Positions 47,516 to 59,700 of a DNA stretch of 64,000 nt are shown in pieces. The stretch comes from Isoperla grammatica (Eukaryota > Arthropoda > Insecta > Plecoptera > Perlodidae). The notes beneath the pieces are model-generated. The model saw only the letters and a list, made by a program, of their open reading frames with translations. It was not told the DNA's origin and did not search any database. The position numbers were made by a program, and so were the translations under genes. Each line of letters opens with the position of its first letter. Positions within the stretch are counted from its first letter, which is position 1. The stretch spans positions 38,074,011-38,138,010 of the forward strand of contig OX246744.1 in assembly GCA_945910005.1 (NCBI GenBank), given 5' to 3'.

Positions 47516-48337
47516 ATGGAGAGGGAGCTTGATGATATTGAAGGAAGTGAATATGAGGGGTTAAGAGTGGAGAGGGAGCTTGACGATATTGAAGGGAGCT
47601 TGATGATGGATGGACCAGATGAGGATGGGGATCTTAAGAGCATGATAAGGAATTTAATGAGGATGCAAGTAGGTGTGACAGCCAAGATCACGGAGATGAA
47701 GAAGGGGCAGGATGGACAAGCTAGGGCTTTGGAAGAGATGAAGAAAGGGCAGGATAAACAAGCTAGGGCTTTGGAAGAGATGAAGAGGAATATGGTTAAA
47801 CAGGTAGATATGGAGAAGATGATGGGAGACATGACCGCGGAAATGAAAACGATATTTTTGGTAAAGCAGGTGGATGTAGGAGATGTAAAGAAAGAAAAAG
47901 ATTTGAGAAGCGTAGGAGAGGTAGGAAGTGGAAAAATAGATGTTGTGAAAGAGATTGTTGAAGAGCAAGTAGGCTGGTTGGATAATAAGGAAGATGTGGA
48001 GATAGTTGAGAAGCAAGGTGACAAGTTTGATGATAAGCAAGATGTGGAGAAAGTTGAGGAGCAAGATGAGATGAGGTTTGATAAGAAAGACGTGGTTGTT
48101 ACAGAGCAACAGATAGATAAAGTGGTGGATAAATATGTGGAGATAGATGAGGAGTACAAGGATGCTGTGGTTGGTAAGGAAAATAATGATTTGACTGTAG
48201 GGCAGAAAGATGATTCCAGGGTCAATAATGAGAGGGAGTGGGTTTGTTATGAGAAAGAATGGATGATGGTAGGAAGAGACTGGAGTAAGTTTAGAGGTGG
48301 AACTGTTGAAACTCTCGTAAAGGTAGGCCTATGGTAA
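47516..48337 (+). CDS. Charged coiled-coil protein of the LTR element (gag-like?)
   Basis: A 273-residue frame, the only substantial one between the LTRs. It is rich in Asp, Glu, Lys and Val, with an N-terminal duplicated ERELDDIEGS block. Two 14-residue repeats (MKKGQDGQARALEE / MKKGQDKQARALEE) sit in a likely coiled coil. The C-terminal half holds imperfect EEQ/KxDVEIVEKQ-type repeats. There is no CCHC zinc knuckle and no capsid motif I can recognise, so gag identity rests on position only. It ends about 760 bp before the 3' LTR; the remainder is A/T-rich and non-coding. Confidence 0.6.
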   Translation: MERELDDIEGSEYEGLRVERELDDIEGSLMMDGPDEDGDLKSMIRNLMRMQVGVTAKITEMKKGQDGQARALEEMKKGQDKQARALEEMKRNMVKQVDMEKMMGDMTAEMKTIFLVKQVDVGDVKKEKDLRSVGEVGSGKIDVVKEIVEEQVGWLDNKEDVEIVEKQGDKFDDKQDVEKVEEQDEMRFDKKDVVVTEQQIDKVVDKYVEIDEEYKDAVVGKENNDLTVGQKDDSRVNNEREWVCYEKEWMMVGRDWSKFRGGTVETLVKVGLW

Positions 48338-48595
48338 AAAAAAAAAAATTCAGGGAGTTTTTAATATTGTTAATTTGAAACCGTACAAAATGTTTATGGA
48401 ATAACATTGTTCTGTATGTGTTGGTGGATTTCATGTTGATAGTAATGTGGTTAAATGTTTGTTTCGTTGCTGTAGTGTGATCGGCCGACATTTTGTCTTG
48501 GGTTCGATGTTCTTTTGGTTGTCATAGGTATGTTTTTTTCCATTTTTGTGGAACGAAATTCAAATTGCGACAAAAAATTAAAAAAACATGGGGGG

Positions 48596-48690
48596 TAATT
48601 GTCGTAATAGCGTTGTCGTAAAATTGTCGTAATAGCGTTGTCGTAATAGTGTTGTCGTAATAGCGTTGTCATAATAGGGTTGTCATAATG
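48596..48690. repeat. ~16-bp tandem repeat inside the LTR element
   Basis: Repeats of TTGTCGTAATAGCG with variants (TTGTCATAATAG), about six copies. Confidence 0.8.
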
Positions 48691-49085
48691 TTGTCGAGAA
48701 GTTGATGATACCAGTGGTATAAATAATTTTTAAAAAAAAAAGATTTTTTTTTATTCACTGAGTGGTGGTTTTTTTTTGTCAAAAGGAATGTGGTGGGTCA
48801 CATTGCCTGTGATACATTATCTGCAATATGCAGAAGAAAAAAAAAAAAAAAGAATTTTTTAAATTCACTGGGTGGATTTTTTTTGTCTAAAGGATTGTTG
48901 CATAATATAGTAAGTCAGACATTGTTGGGAATTACAGAGTGGCATTGTTGAGGTATTGTCAAACTTTGACCATAGTTGGAGTGTTGATGAGGTGGTCAGT
49001 ATGAATGGAGGATATATTCGTTTAGGGGATGGTCATTTGGGGTATAATTATTTCTATATTTATCGTTAAAATGACAAATATAAGA

Positions 49086-49095
49086 AATAGGGGGG
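49086..49095 (+). promoter_or_regulatory. Polypurine tract
   Basis: AATAGGGGGG lies just before the 3' LTR, where second-strand priming is expected. Confidence 0.6.
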
Positions 49096-49099
49096 TAAT

Positions 49100-49566
49100 T
49101 GTAACATATATGGAAGGCGGATAGGGTTGGATCTAGGAAGCCTGGTAAAAAGAAGAAGTGGTTTTAGAAAAGAAAGATTGTTGAAGTTTGTTGATCAGGT
49201 TGCTAGGGAGGAGTAGTCAGTGAGTCTTGGTGTTGGAAGGAAGACTGACAGTATGGTTGTGTCGGTCAAGGAAATGAATATGGGTTAGGAAATCATTCAG
49301 TTAAGTTGTTGTTGGATTTAGAAAAATAACAAGATAAAAAAACTTAGTGTTGGTTAAAAAGGTGTCAGTGAAGGACTGGTTTTTGTGTGTGTGACGCCCA
49401 CGACAGCTGCTTCGGGACGTCGAAACAGGCCTGTTTCGAAGTGCGACGGTTGTTCGTGAGGTAAACATCAAGCCATCAAACGAGTAAGTAATGTAATATC
49501 GACTGAGCTAGTTATATAAAATAATAATTTGTCTACTTGAAATACCGGGCTAGACAGTATTTGACA
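49100..49566 (+). repeat. 3' LTR
   Basis: 467 bp, same length as and apparently identical to the 5' LTR. Confidence 0.9.
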
Positions 49567-49740
49567 AACGTTTAACCCTGCAAACATGTTTCATTATTTA
49601 ATTAAAATTATTTAAAAAATAACGAATTTGACATTTGACCCTGGTTTTGACATAAAAGCTGTGCTCGTTTCAAGCTTTCATTTGATATATGTCACCCTTT
49701 GACCCAACTTTTATACTGACCATGCCTTTTTCGAGCGTTA

Positions 49741-49886
49741 TGCAAAGGACCATAGTCGTTCCTCGCGCGCTCCTCAACTAACCACCAATCACAGAGCAGT
49801 CCACTTGGCAATGCTGCTCTGTGATTGGTGGTTGGGCGAGATTGAGGAAAGGCTGAGTTGAGGAGCACCTGAGGACCGACTATGCA
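49741..49886. mobile_element. 146-bp foldback MITE
   Basis: Inverted arms: CCACCAATCACAGAGCAG with CTGCTCTGTGATTGGTGG in the middle, CATAGTCG / CGACTATG at the ends. A nearly complete hairpin. Confidence 0.8.
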
Positions 49887-50993
49887 TTTGACCCTTATTG
49901 ACCTTATATACTTCTCCGCATTCTTATGCATTGCTTATTCAAAGAACTGTCAAGTTAACTACAGGATTTGTTGCTATGTAATTGTTTTATTAAATGCTAT
50001 TATCCATAAGAAAACAAACTCCATAGCAACCATTATCAAATTCTACTCTGCATTCCGCCCTTCAGACAATATGATTCGTAAACAAATAATAAACACAAAA
50101 ATATAGAATAATTGCAAATAAAAATAATCGTACCAGCAATCAGTCGTTCCATGTTTACTTAATTGAGATATCCTATGCCAAGTTTTATGACACCCAACTA
50201 AATATTTGCAAGTCCGAGATCTAAATTTGAAAGCATATCAAATTGATGGTTGCCAGGGTGAAAACAAGTTGAGGACCCTAATTATTAAGTGTATGTCATT
50301 AGAATGGGTTGGGTATTAATGATATAAAACTGTGCTAGCCTAGATGGTCCAACAGTCAAGTTGCCAATCACTGTTCTAGTCTCGACAAGACGTGGAACGT
50401 GGGAGAGTAGTGACTCTGCTATTCGTACAAGTCGAACAAATAAGGTCCTCCCATGTCAATAAATTACATGAAAATGATCGCGGTTGTGTTTTCTTTATTT
50501 TACCGGCAATTTGTCGTTTCTTCTCCCCGCCCACCCATCTTCCGTATACTCTCCGATTCTACGTGGTCGCAAGTCACCATTTCCCACAAATACCTAGTTT
50601 TGTATGAATGTATCTCCATTTCCTTTCGTTCTGGTACAAATACTTACTTTTTACTACAATAAGCGACCCGAGATGTTCGCCAGGTGTGTAGTTAGTATAG
50701 TTACACTTAATAATTATTATTTATATTATTTACGTATTTTTTTGTTTATATCAGGACATACAAAGTAAAAATACCTACTACCTTGCATGGTTTGTATAAG
50801 TCCTAGCGAAACTCATTGGGTAGATCTTCTTGAAAATTAACACAAGGTGTTCCTGTAGTACTGGGTTTTTACAAAACCAATTGTGCATATTTTTAGTTAG
50901 AAAAACAAAGTTAAATATAGTAAGATGTTGGTGATTGCATAGTTGCAGGAAACAATTCGGCTGAATCAAACATTGTGAACAGGTAAGTACATA
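49887..50993. other. No gene seen
   Basis: AT-rich; short open stretches only, none with a recognisable product. Confidence 0.4.
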
Positions 50994-51162
50994 CAGTCGG
51001 GCCCACTTTTAAAGATTTCTCTTTTAACCAAATTTTGGATTTAACAAAGTAATTTTGATTCATCGTAAACAAAAAAACACGTAAATTGGTTCTGTTTTAA
51101 CCAAGTTTTTTTACAAACTAAAAATCAGCTCCCTTCAAGTTTGTTATAAGTGGGCTGGACTG
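50994..51162. mobile_element. pogo/Tigger-like MITE
   Basis: 169 bp with ends CAGTCGGGCCCACTTTTAA and TTATAAGTGGGCTGGACTG, flanked by TA on each side. The TA target and CAGTC-type ends suit the Tc1/mariner-pogo group. Confidence 0.7.
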
Positions 51163-51732
51163 TATTCCACAAGGCACCATAATATACAATTATGTTTGTA
51201 TTATGTATAACTATGTTTGCCCTCAGGAACAATGGTTTCAGGTTTGGTTTACTGTTAGGTAAATAGGCTAACTTCTCAGGACCTATTTCATCCTTCACAG
51301 TAGGGGTACAGTATTTCCTTTAGGTTCTTTCACTTTTTTGAAAATGTTCTTAAGAAAAATATCACGTGCTTTTCCAAGTGCATTTTGATATCTTATACTG
51401 CACTCAACTTCCTTCTTAGTTCTTTAACTTTTTGAAAACGTTCTTTTAAAAAATGTGGCATTTAAAATAAACGGAGAATTCAAGCCATGATGTGTAAGTA
51501 TATTTTGGATTAATTATATTGACAACTAGGATATAGTAAAATTATACAACTGTGTAAGTTAAGAATGTACATGTATTTCGCTAAGTACTAAGTATAGTGT
51601 AATGGAACATGTAATATATGCATATACGACCGTTTCAATGGTCAACTTATATTTAGGAACAATTATTATAATAAATAAGTAAAATATAATAGTTTGTTAT
51701 AAGTTACACGATGAGAGTAGACGGTTGCCAGC

Positions 51733-51987
51733 TCACAGAGGATAAAACACGAGCTCGGCCTGTCGAATGACAAACAGCAGATTGAGCTGCGAGTCTAGTC
51801 CGACGTTCTCGATACGTAGAAGTCTGGCAACGCTGCGTCCCGGCTCGCGAGCGATCACGGCCGTCCCGGACACCCTGGTTACCTGGCCCTCCGGTGCTCG
51901 GCTCTGATTGGTCGACGCCAGCGTCAGGTGACAGGTCACGTCCACGTGGATGTGTTTCACGATCGTGGTTCCGTTCGGGCCCTTCGT
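51733..51987 (-). CDS. Unrecognised gene, exon 4 (last seen)
   Basis: Acceptor GTGTGTCCGCAG precedes ACGAAGG in phase 0, matching the phase of exon 3. It encodes 84 residues (TKGPNGTTIVKHIHVDVTC... to ...RQAELVFYPL) and then TGA at 51733-51735. A GTGAGC donor overlaps that stop (exon end would be 51737), so the gene may instead continue left. I do not recognise the family. The protein has beta-rich alternation and no clear membrane segment. A SINE head starts only 23 bp upstream of this acceptor. Confidence 0.65.
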   Translation of the reverse strand, partial: TKGPNGTTIVKHIHVDVTCHLTLASTNQSRAPEGQVTRVSGTAVIAREPGRSVARLLRIENVGLDSQLNLLFVIRQAELVFYPL

Positions 51988-52010
51988 CTGCGGACACACA
52001 ATCATTTTAG

Positions 52011-52396
52011 GTGGCTGGTTGGTCCAGTGGTTAGCATCCCTGTTTCCAATGCAGAAGGTCCCGGGTTCAAATCCCGGTTAAGGCAGAAGTTTTTAACTTC
52101 TATTAAGGATTCAGTTCCATTACTTCTTGTCTTAGGAATAAGTAAACGGTGACTTTGGAGCCGTCCTTGCAACGAAGCACTCAATAAATTCAAAGTTGTT
52201 CTCAATCGGCCTTGTTGATTCTGACATTTGTCCGCGGGTGTTCGCACTGTCCAACCACTGATTCATATGTTTCGTATTTGAAATGTAGATCTTTGATTGG
52301 TTATCGCTCACTCGTCGATGGTGGTTTATTCGCTTAAAATTTAAGTCTCCCACTGAAAATCAGTTTCATTGCTGAGGTGGGTAGACTCTAAATGTG
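52011..52396 (+). repeat. SINE-A, copy 2
   Basis: Plus-strand tRNA-headed SINE: GGTGGCTGGTTGGTCCAGTG head, GGTTCAAATCC B box, conserved body (AGTAAACGGTGACTTTGGAG, CGGCCTTGTTGATTCTG), tail GTAGACTCTAAATGTG. It is not an intact tRNA gene: the cloverleaf arms do not close. Lies in intron 3. Confidence 0.85.
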
Positions 52397-52707
52397 ACAC
52401 TATTTATTTATTTTATAAGAGAGTTTAAATATCTAACAAGTGGCTCCAACAACAAGATGAAGGGAAAATCCAAAATTATATATTTTTATCTGTTTTCATG
52501 GGCGTCGCCAGGATATTTTCCGAGGGGGGTCAAGACAAAACAACAATGTCCATTCGGGTGCAGTCCTACTACGGTGGTCTGGGGGTGTTAACCTCCCAGT
52601 TGGCACTGCCACAGGTTAATATTTGGATTTTGTTGTGATCTGATTATAGCCAAATAAAGAGATAATTAGGTAATATATAAAGAAATACTGTAAATTCGTA
52701 TTTATAG

Positions 52708-53104
52708 AGTCTACCCACTCAGTAACAAGACTGATTTTCAGTGGGGGACTTTAATTTAAAGCAACTAAACCAACCCTGTAGGCTCCAAACACCATCGACG
52801 AGGGAGCGATAACCAATCAAAGATCGATATTTCAAATACGAAACATACGAATCAGTTATTGGACAGTGCGAACATTTGCAGACAAGTGTCATAATCAACA
52901 AGGCCGATTCAGAACAACTTTGAATTTATTGAGTGCTTCGTTGCTAGGACGGCTCCAAAGTCACCGTTTACCTATTCCTAAGACAAGAAGTAATGGAACT
53001 GAATCCTTAATAGAAGTTAAAAAACTTCTGCTTGAAGTGGGATTTGAACCCGGGACTTTCTGCATTGGCAGCAGGGATGCTAACCACTTGACCAACGGGC
53101 CACC
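52708..53104 (-). repeat. SINE-A, copy 3, inverted to copy 2
   Basis: Minus-strand copy of the same SINE, about 310 bp from copy 2 and in opposite orientation, in the same intron. Confidence 0.85.
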
Positions 53105-53583
53105 TATATGACCATACACACCTTTGAAATAATTTCGAATTTTTTACCAATAGATCATATTTTTGTTATATAAAACTGCATTGATGAAAACATTAAACAT
53201 CATCAAATTGTTGTATTCATAGGTTGCACGTACGTCACATCTTTGTGCATGGCGGCCACATTTGTGATCAAACTTTGACGTTGCCATGGAGAAACAATTG
53301 AAGACTGTTGTGGTAGAACACAGAAAATCTTGGTTGTTGAAAATTCAGCTTGTTTTTTAAATAAAATTAATATGTTAGGTAATATTTAATTTTTTTTTCT
53401 TATGTTTACTTTTTAAAAACTAAATTAGGCTTATTTATTAAATTTGAATAGTATTCACCAATGATCTAGGATAGGTCCTCATCAATTGTGTCGCAATCAT
53501 GGCCGCTGTGACGTCACGTGGAAACTATGAATTGTATATGATCTGATTAAAGCTAAATAAAGACATTTGATTGCGTTGCTCAC

Positions 53584-53792
53584 CACTTCATGCGCCTCCT
53601 CGCTCTGAGCGTTGTCTGCTCGGAACACGGACGCCTCCCCCAGTCTGAGCCCGTCTGACATCACGGAGAACCTCATGCTCGCGAGCACTGCCCGGGGCTC
53701 GAACCCAAGACCCTCGGGGTGGGTGTCGCTCCACAGGTAGTTGTCTGGGGTGTTGAGCTGCCGCACGTCGGGGGCGAACGTCAGACGCTTGC
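53584..53792 (-). CDS. Unrecognised gene, exon 3
   Basis: A 209-bp exon between acceptor GGTGTTGCAG and donor GTGAGCAACG. It enters in phase 1 and leaves in phase 0, fitting exons 2 and 4. It encodes about 70 residues starting GKRLTFAPDVRQLNTPDNYL and ending QSEEAHEV. Much more GC-rich than its surroundings, as are the other three exons. The first 54 bp of the exon, with the acceptor, form the unit of the adjacent tandem array. Product family not recognised. Confidence 0.75.
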
Positions 53793-55636
53793 CTGCAACA
53801 CCAGACATGGCTCTAGTTCAGCTGGTTTAGTTGTCTGGGGTGTTGAGCTGCCGCACGTCGGGGGAGAACGTCAGACGCTTGCCTGCAACACCAGACATGG
53901 CTCTAGTTCAGCTGGTTTAGTTGTCTGGGGTGTTGAGCTGCCGCACGTCGGGGGAGAACGTCAGACGCTTGCCTGCAACACCAGACATGGCTCTAGTTCA
54001 GCTGGTTTAGTTGTCTGGGGTGTTGAGCTGCCGCACGTCGGGGGAGAACGTCAGACGCTTGCCTGCAACACAAGACATGGGCTCTAAATCAGCTGGTTTA
54101 GTTGTCAGGGGTGTTGAGCTGCCGCACGTCGGGGGAGAACGTCAGACGCTTGCCTGGAACACCAGACATGGGCTCTAGTTCAGCTGGTTTAGTTGTCTGG
54201 GGTGTTGAGCTGCCGCACTTCGGGGGAGAACGTCAGGCGCTTGCCTGCAACACCAGACATGGGCTCTTGTTCAGCTGGTTTAGTTGTCAGGGGTGTTGAG
54301 CTGCCGCACGTCGGGGGAGAACGTCAGACGCTTGCCTGCAACACCAGACATGGGCTCTAGTTCAGCTGGTTTAGTTGTCTGGGGTGTTGAGCTGCCGCAC
54401 GTCGGGGGAGAACGTCAGACGCTTGCCTGCAACACCAGACATGGGCTCTAGTTCAGCTGGTTTAGTTGTCTGGGGTGTTGAGCTGCCGCACGTCGGGGGA
54501 GAACGTCAGACGCTTGCCTGCAACACCAGACATGGGCTCTAGTTCAGCTGGTTTAGTTGTCTGGGGTGTTGAGCTGCCGCACGTCGGGGGAGAACGTCAG
54601 ACGCTTGCCTGCAATACCAGACATGGGCTCTAGTTCAGCTGGTTTAGTTGTCTGGGGTGTTGAGCTGCCGCACGTCGGGGGAGAACGTCAGACGCTTGCC
54701 TGCAACACCAGACATGGCTCTAGTTCAGCTGGTTTAGTTGTCTGGGGTGTTGAGCTGCCGCACGTCGGGGGAGAACGTCAGACGCTTGCCTGCAACACCA
54801 GACATGGGCTCTAGTTCAGCTGGTTTAGTTGTCTGGGGTGTTAAGCTGCCGCACGTCGGGGGAGAACGTCAGGCGCTTGCCTGCAACACCAGACATAGGC
54901 TCTTGTTCAGCTGGTTTAGTTGTCAGGGGTGTTGAGCTGCCGCACGTCGGGGGAGAACGTCAGACGCTTGCCTACAACACCAGACATGGGCTCTAGTTCA
55001 GCTGGTTTAGTTGTCTGGGGTGTTGAGCTGCCGCACGTCGGGGGCGAACGTCAGACGCTTGCCTGCAACACCAGACATGGGCTCTAGTTCAGCTGGTTTA
55101 GTTGTCTGGGGTGTTGAGCTGCCGCACGTCGGGGGCGAACGTCAGACGCTTGCCTGCAACACCAGACATGGCTCTAGTTCAGCTGGTTTAGTTGTCTGGG
55201 GTGTTGAGCTGCCGCACGTCGGGGGAGAACGTCAGACGCTTGCCTGCAACACCAGACATGGCTCTAGTTCAGCTGGTTTAGTTGTCTGGGGTGTTGAGCT
55301 GCCGCACGTCGGGGGCGAACGTCAGACGCTTGCCTGCAACACCAGACATGGGCTCTAGTTCAGCTGGTTTAGTTGTCTGGGGTGTTGAGCTGCCGCACGT
55401 CGGGGGAGAACGTCAGACGCTTGCCTGCAACACCAGACATGGGCTCTAGTTCAGCTGGTTTAGTTGTCTGGGGTGTTGAGCTGCCGCACGTCGGGGGAGA
55501 ACGTCAGACGCTTGCCTGCAACACCAGACATGGGCTCTAGTTCAGCTGGTTTAGTTGTCTGGGGTGTTGAGCTGCCGCACGTCGGGGGCGAACGTCAGAC
55601 GCTTGCCTGCAACACCAGATATGGGCTCTAGCATAG
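53739..55636 (-). repeat. 90-91-bp array of exon 3 start + splice acceptor, 21 units
   Basis: Twenty-one near-identical units; the exon-proximal one is part of exon 3. Each unit holds 54 bp of exon, the TGTTGCAG acceptor and about 36 bp of intron. Period is 90 or 91 depending on CATGG or CATGGG. The array extends only into the upstream intron. On the coding strand each distal unit meets an in-frame TAA right after the AAC codon of the exon part, and has no donor at the unit border. Confidence 0.95.
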
Positions 55637-56007
55637 CTGGTTGTCCATTGATTATTCATTCATTCGTTTATTTTTTATCTATTCATTTATTTATGTATTT
55701 ATGTATATATTTACTTGTTATATTATATATTTGGTATATCGTCTCGTTAGTAGTGGCTCCCGTTCAGTTGGTTGTCTATTGATTATTCATGAATTCGTTT
55801 ATTTCTTATCCATCCATTTATTTACTATCTATGTATTTATGTATATATTTACTTGTTATATTATATATTTAGTACATCGTCTCGTAAGTAGTGGCTCCCG
55901 TTTAGTTGGTTGTCTATTGATTATTCATTCATTCGTTTATTTTTTATTTATCCATTTATTTATTATGTATTTATGTATATATATAGTATCTAGTCTTGTT
56001 AGTAGTA
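55637..56007. repeat. ~130-bp AT-rich tandem repeat, three units
   Basis: Three units starting near 55639, 55771 and 55909, with TTGATTATTCAT, TTTATGTATATAT and TCGTCTCGTTAGTAGTGGCT blocks. It abuts the exon 3 array. Confidence 0.85.
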
Positions 56008-56638
56008 GACAAAAGCATTAACAAAGAGTGCAGTTTTTTCATGTAACAAGTTATCATATTAAGCTCTCGAAGAAAATAAATAGAGCCCGCATATCGTGTT
56101 TACGTTAGTCAGAAAAGTGTTATACTTTATGAAAGTGGATGAATAAGAAGCGATTGTACGTTTGCCTCAAATCCCTATCAACGATCTGAGCTCGATCATC
56201 ATTCGGGTATATTTGTAATACAATTGATATACCTTTTCAAATAATATTAATTCATGTTAGTTCCAGTTATTGTTTTTATTTTGAAATTAATTTTTTAATG
56301 TATTTTCATTCACATAGGCCTAGTTAAATTTTGTATATTTATAACTATTTACTATACTTCTTGTTTTGTTTGTAAATTATATAACTGTAAACCGTATTTA
56401 CCCAAATGTAAGGCGACCTCGAACTTAAGACGACCCCCTATTTTCAAGAATTTAAATTTGGAATATAATCACATTCATATTCATAACTTTAATACACGAA
56501 TTTAAAACGGCCACATATATTTTAACTATAAAATATGGAAACAATTTATAGTCTTACATTCAGGTAAATGGTATATATATTATATAACATGGTTTATTTT
56601 TACTTTAATGTTAAACCAGCGTGTTAATGGTAGCTTAC
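56008..56638. other. Intronic AT-rich DNA
   Basis: Contains ACCGTATTTACCCAAATGTA near 56391, reminiscent of a dispersed repeat end. No exon seen. Confidence 0.4.
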
Positions 56639-56758
56639 CGTATCCGGGCCCCACTGCAGCCAGTCTCAGGGCCCGACCACCAAACAGAGGACGCTTGTTG
56701 CCTGCCGGGCGCACCTTGTAGTGGAAGCCAGGGACGATCCTAGGGTCCACGTACGTCC
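56639..56758 (-). CDS. Unrecognised gene, exon 2
   Basis: A 120-bp exon between acceptor TGTTCTTCTAG and donor GTAAGC, phase 1 on both sides. It encodes about 40 residues, TYVDPRIVPGFHYKVRPAGN then KRPLFGGRALRLAAVGPGYG. Its first 72 bp plus the acceptor are the unit of the large 104-bp array. Product family not recognised. Confidence 0.75.
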
Positions 56759-59700
56759 CTAGAAGAACACATACAGAATGGTATGTTTAAGAGGACGCTT
56801 GTTGCCTGCCGGGCGCACCTTGTAGTGGAAGCCAGGGACGATCCTAGGGTCCACGTACGTCCCTAGAAGAACCCATACAGAATGGTATGTTTAAGAGGAC
56901 GCTTGTTGCCTGCCGGGCGCACCTTGTAGTGGAAGCCAGGGACGATCCTAGGGTCCACGTACGTCCCTAGAAGAACACATACAGAATGGTTTGTTTAAGA
57001 GGACGCTTGTTGCCTGCCGGGCGCACCTTGTAGTGGAAGCCAGGGACGATCCTAGGGTCCACGTACGTCCCTAGAAGAACACATACAGAATAATATGTTT
57101 AAGAGGACGCTTGTTGCCTGCCGGGCGCACCTTGTAGTGGAAGCCAGGGACGATCCTAGGGTCCACGTACGTCCCTAGAAGAACACATACAGAATGGTAT
57201 GTTTAAGAGGACGCTTGTTGCCTGCCGGGCGCACCTTGTAGTGGAAGCCAGGGACGATCCTAGGGTCCACGTACGTCCCTAGAAGAACACATACAGAATG
57301 GTATGTTTAAGAGGACGCTTGTTGCCTGCCGGGCGCACCTTGTAGTGGAAGCCAGGGACGATCCTAGGGTCCACGTACGTCCCTAGAAGAACACATACAG
57401 AATGGTATGTTTAAGAGGACGCTTGTTGCCTGCCGGGCGCACCTTGTAGTGGAAGCCAGGGACGATCCTAGGGTCCACGTACGTCCCTAGAAGAACACAT
57501 ACAGAATGGTATGTTTAAGAGGACGCTTGTTGCCTGCCGGGCGCACCTTGTAGTGGAAGCCAGGGACGATCCTAGGGTCCACGTACGTCCCTAGAAGAAC
57601 ACATACAGAATGGTATGTTTAAGAGGACGCTTGTTGCCTGCCGGGCGCACCTTGTAGTGGAAGCCAGGGACGATCCTAGGGTCCACGTACGTCCCTAGAA
57701 GAACACATACAGAATAATATGTTTAAGAGGACGCTTGTTGCCTGCCGGGTGCACCTTGTAGTGGAAGCCAGGGACGATCCTAGGGTCCACGTACGTCCCT
57801 AGAAGAACACATACAGAATGGTATGTTTAAGAGGACGCTTGTTGCCTGCCGGGCGCACCTTGTAGTGGAAGCCAGGGACGATCCTAGGGTCCACGTACGT
57901 CCCTAGAAGAACACATACAGAATGGTATGTTTAAGAGGACGCTTGTTGCCTGCCGGGCGCACCTTGTAGTGGAAGCCAGGGACGATCCTAGGGTCCACGT
58001 ACGTCCCTAGAAGAACACATACAGAATGGTATGTTTAAGAGGACGCTTGTTGCCTGCCGGGCGCACCTTGTAGTGGAAGCCAGGGACGATCCTAGGGTCC
58101 ACGTACGTCCCTAGAAGAACACATACAGAATGGTATGTTTAAGAGGACGCTTGTTGCCTGCCGGGCGCACCTTGTAGTGGAAGCCAGGGACGATCCTAGG
58201 GTCCACGTACGTCCCTAGAAGAACACATACAGAATGGTATGTTTAAGAGGACGCTTGTTGCCTGCCGGGCGTACCTTGTAGTGGAAGCCAGGGACGATCC
58301 TAGGGTCCACGTACGTCCCTAGAAGAACACATACAGAATGGTATGTTTAAGAGGACGCTTGTTGCCTGCTGGGCGCACCTTGTAGTGGAAGCCAGGGACG
58401 ATCCTAGGGTCCACGTACGTCCCTAGAAGAACACATACAGAATGGTATGTTTAAGAGGACGCTTGTTGCCTGCCGGGCGCACCTTGTAGTGGAAGCCAGG
58501 GACGATCCTAGGGTCCACGTACGTCCCTAGAAGAACACATACAGAATGGTATGTTTAAGAGGACGCTTGTTGCCTGCCGGGCGCACCTTGTAGTGGAAGC
58601 CAGGGACGATCCTAGGGTCCACGTACGTCCCTAGAAGAACACATACAGAATGGTATGTTTAAGAGGACGCTTGTTGCCTGCCGGGCGCACCTTGTAGTGG
58701 AAGCCAGGGACGATCCTAGGGTCCACGTACGTCCCTAGAAGAACACATACAGAATGGTATGTTTAAGAGGACGCTTGTTGCCTGCCGGGCGCACCTTGTA
58801 GTGGAAGCCAGGGACGATCCTAGGGTCCACGTACGTCCCTAGAAGAACACATACAGAATGGTATGTTTAAGAGGACGCTTGTTGCCTGCCGGGCGCACCT
58901 TGTAGTGGAAGCCAGGGACGATCCTAGGGTCCACGTACGTCCCTAGAAGAACACATACAGAATGGTATGTTTAAGAGGACGCTTGTTGCCTGCCGGGCGC
59001 ACCTTGTAGTGGAAGCCAGGGACGATCCTAGGGTCCACGTACGTCCCTAGAAGAACACATACAGAATGGTATGTTTAAGAGGACGCTTGTTGCCTGCCGG
59101 GCGCACCATGTAGTGGAAGCCAGGGACGATCCTAGGGTCCACGTACGTCCCTAGAAGAACACATACAGAATGGTATGTTTAAGAGGACGCTTGTTGCCTG
59201 CCGGGCGCACCTTGTAGTGGAAGCCAGGGACGATCCTAGGGTCCACGTACGTCCCTAGAAGAACACATACAGAATGGTATGTTAAAGAGGACGCTTGTTG
59301 CCTGCCAGGCGCACCTTGTAGTGGAAGCCAGGGACGATCCTAGGGTCCACGTACGTCCCTAGAAGAACACATACAGAATGGTATGTTTAAGAGGACGCTT
59401 GTTGCCTGCCGGGCGCACCTTGTAGTGGAAGCCAGGGACGATCCTAGGGTCCACGTACGTCCCTAGAAGAACACATACAGAATGGTATGTTTAAGAGGAC
59501 GCTTGTTGCCTGCCGGGCGCACCTTGTAGTGGAAGCCAGGGACGATCCTAGGGTCCACGTACGTCCCTAGAAGAACACATACAGAATGGTATGTTTAAGA
59601 GGACGCTTGTTGCCTGCCGGGCGCACCTTGTAGTGGAAGCCAGGGACGATCCTAGGGTCCACGTACGTCCCTAGAAGAACACATACAGAATGGTATGTTT

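Larger units (their letters stand above)
46808..49566 (+). mobile_element. Short non-autonomous LTR retrotransposon
   Basis: 2759 bp, with two 467-bp LTRs that look identical by eye, a primer-binding site, one frame and a purine tract, flanked by AACG (46804-46807, 49567-49570). No protease, RT or integrase is present, so it needs an autonomous partner. LTR identity points to a recent insertion. Confidence 0.9.

Noticed and set aside
50392..50662. Two overlapping ~70-codon frames
   Set aside because: Short, unsupported and in different frames over the same bases.
52011..52085. tRNA gene
   Set aside because: A and B boxes are present, but the cloverleaf arms do not pair and the sequence continues into a SINE body found three times.
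53719..55358. Repetitive frames in the exon 3 array on the plus strand
   Set aside because: Antisense to the exon; the 90/91-bp mix breaks the frame between units.
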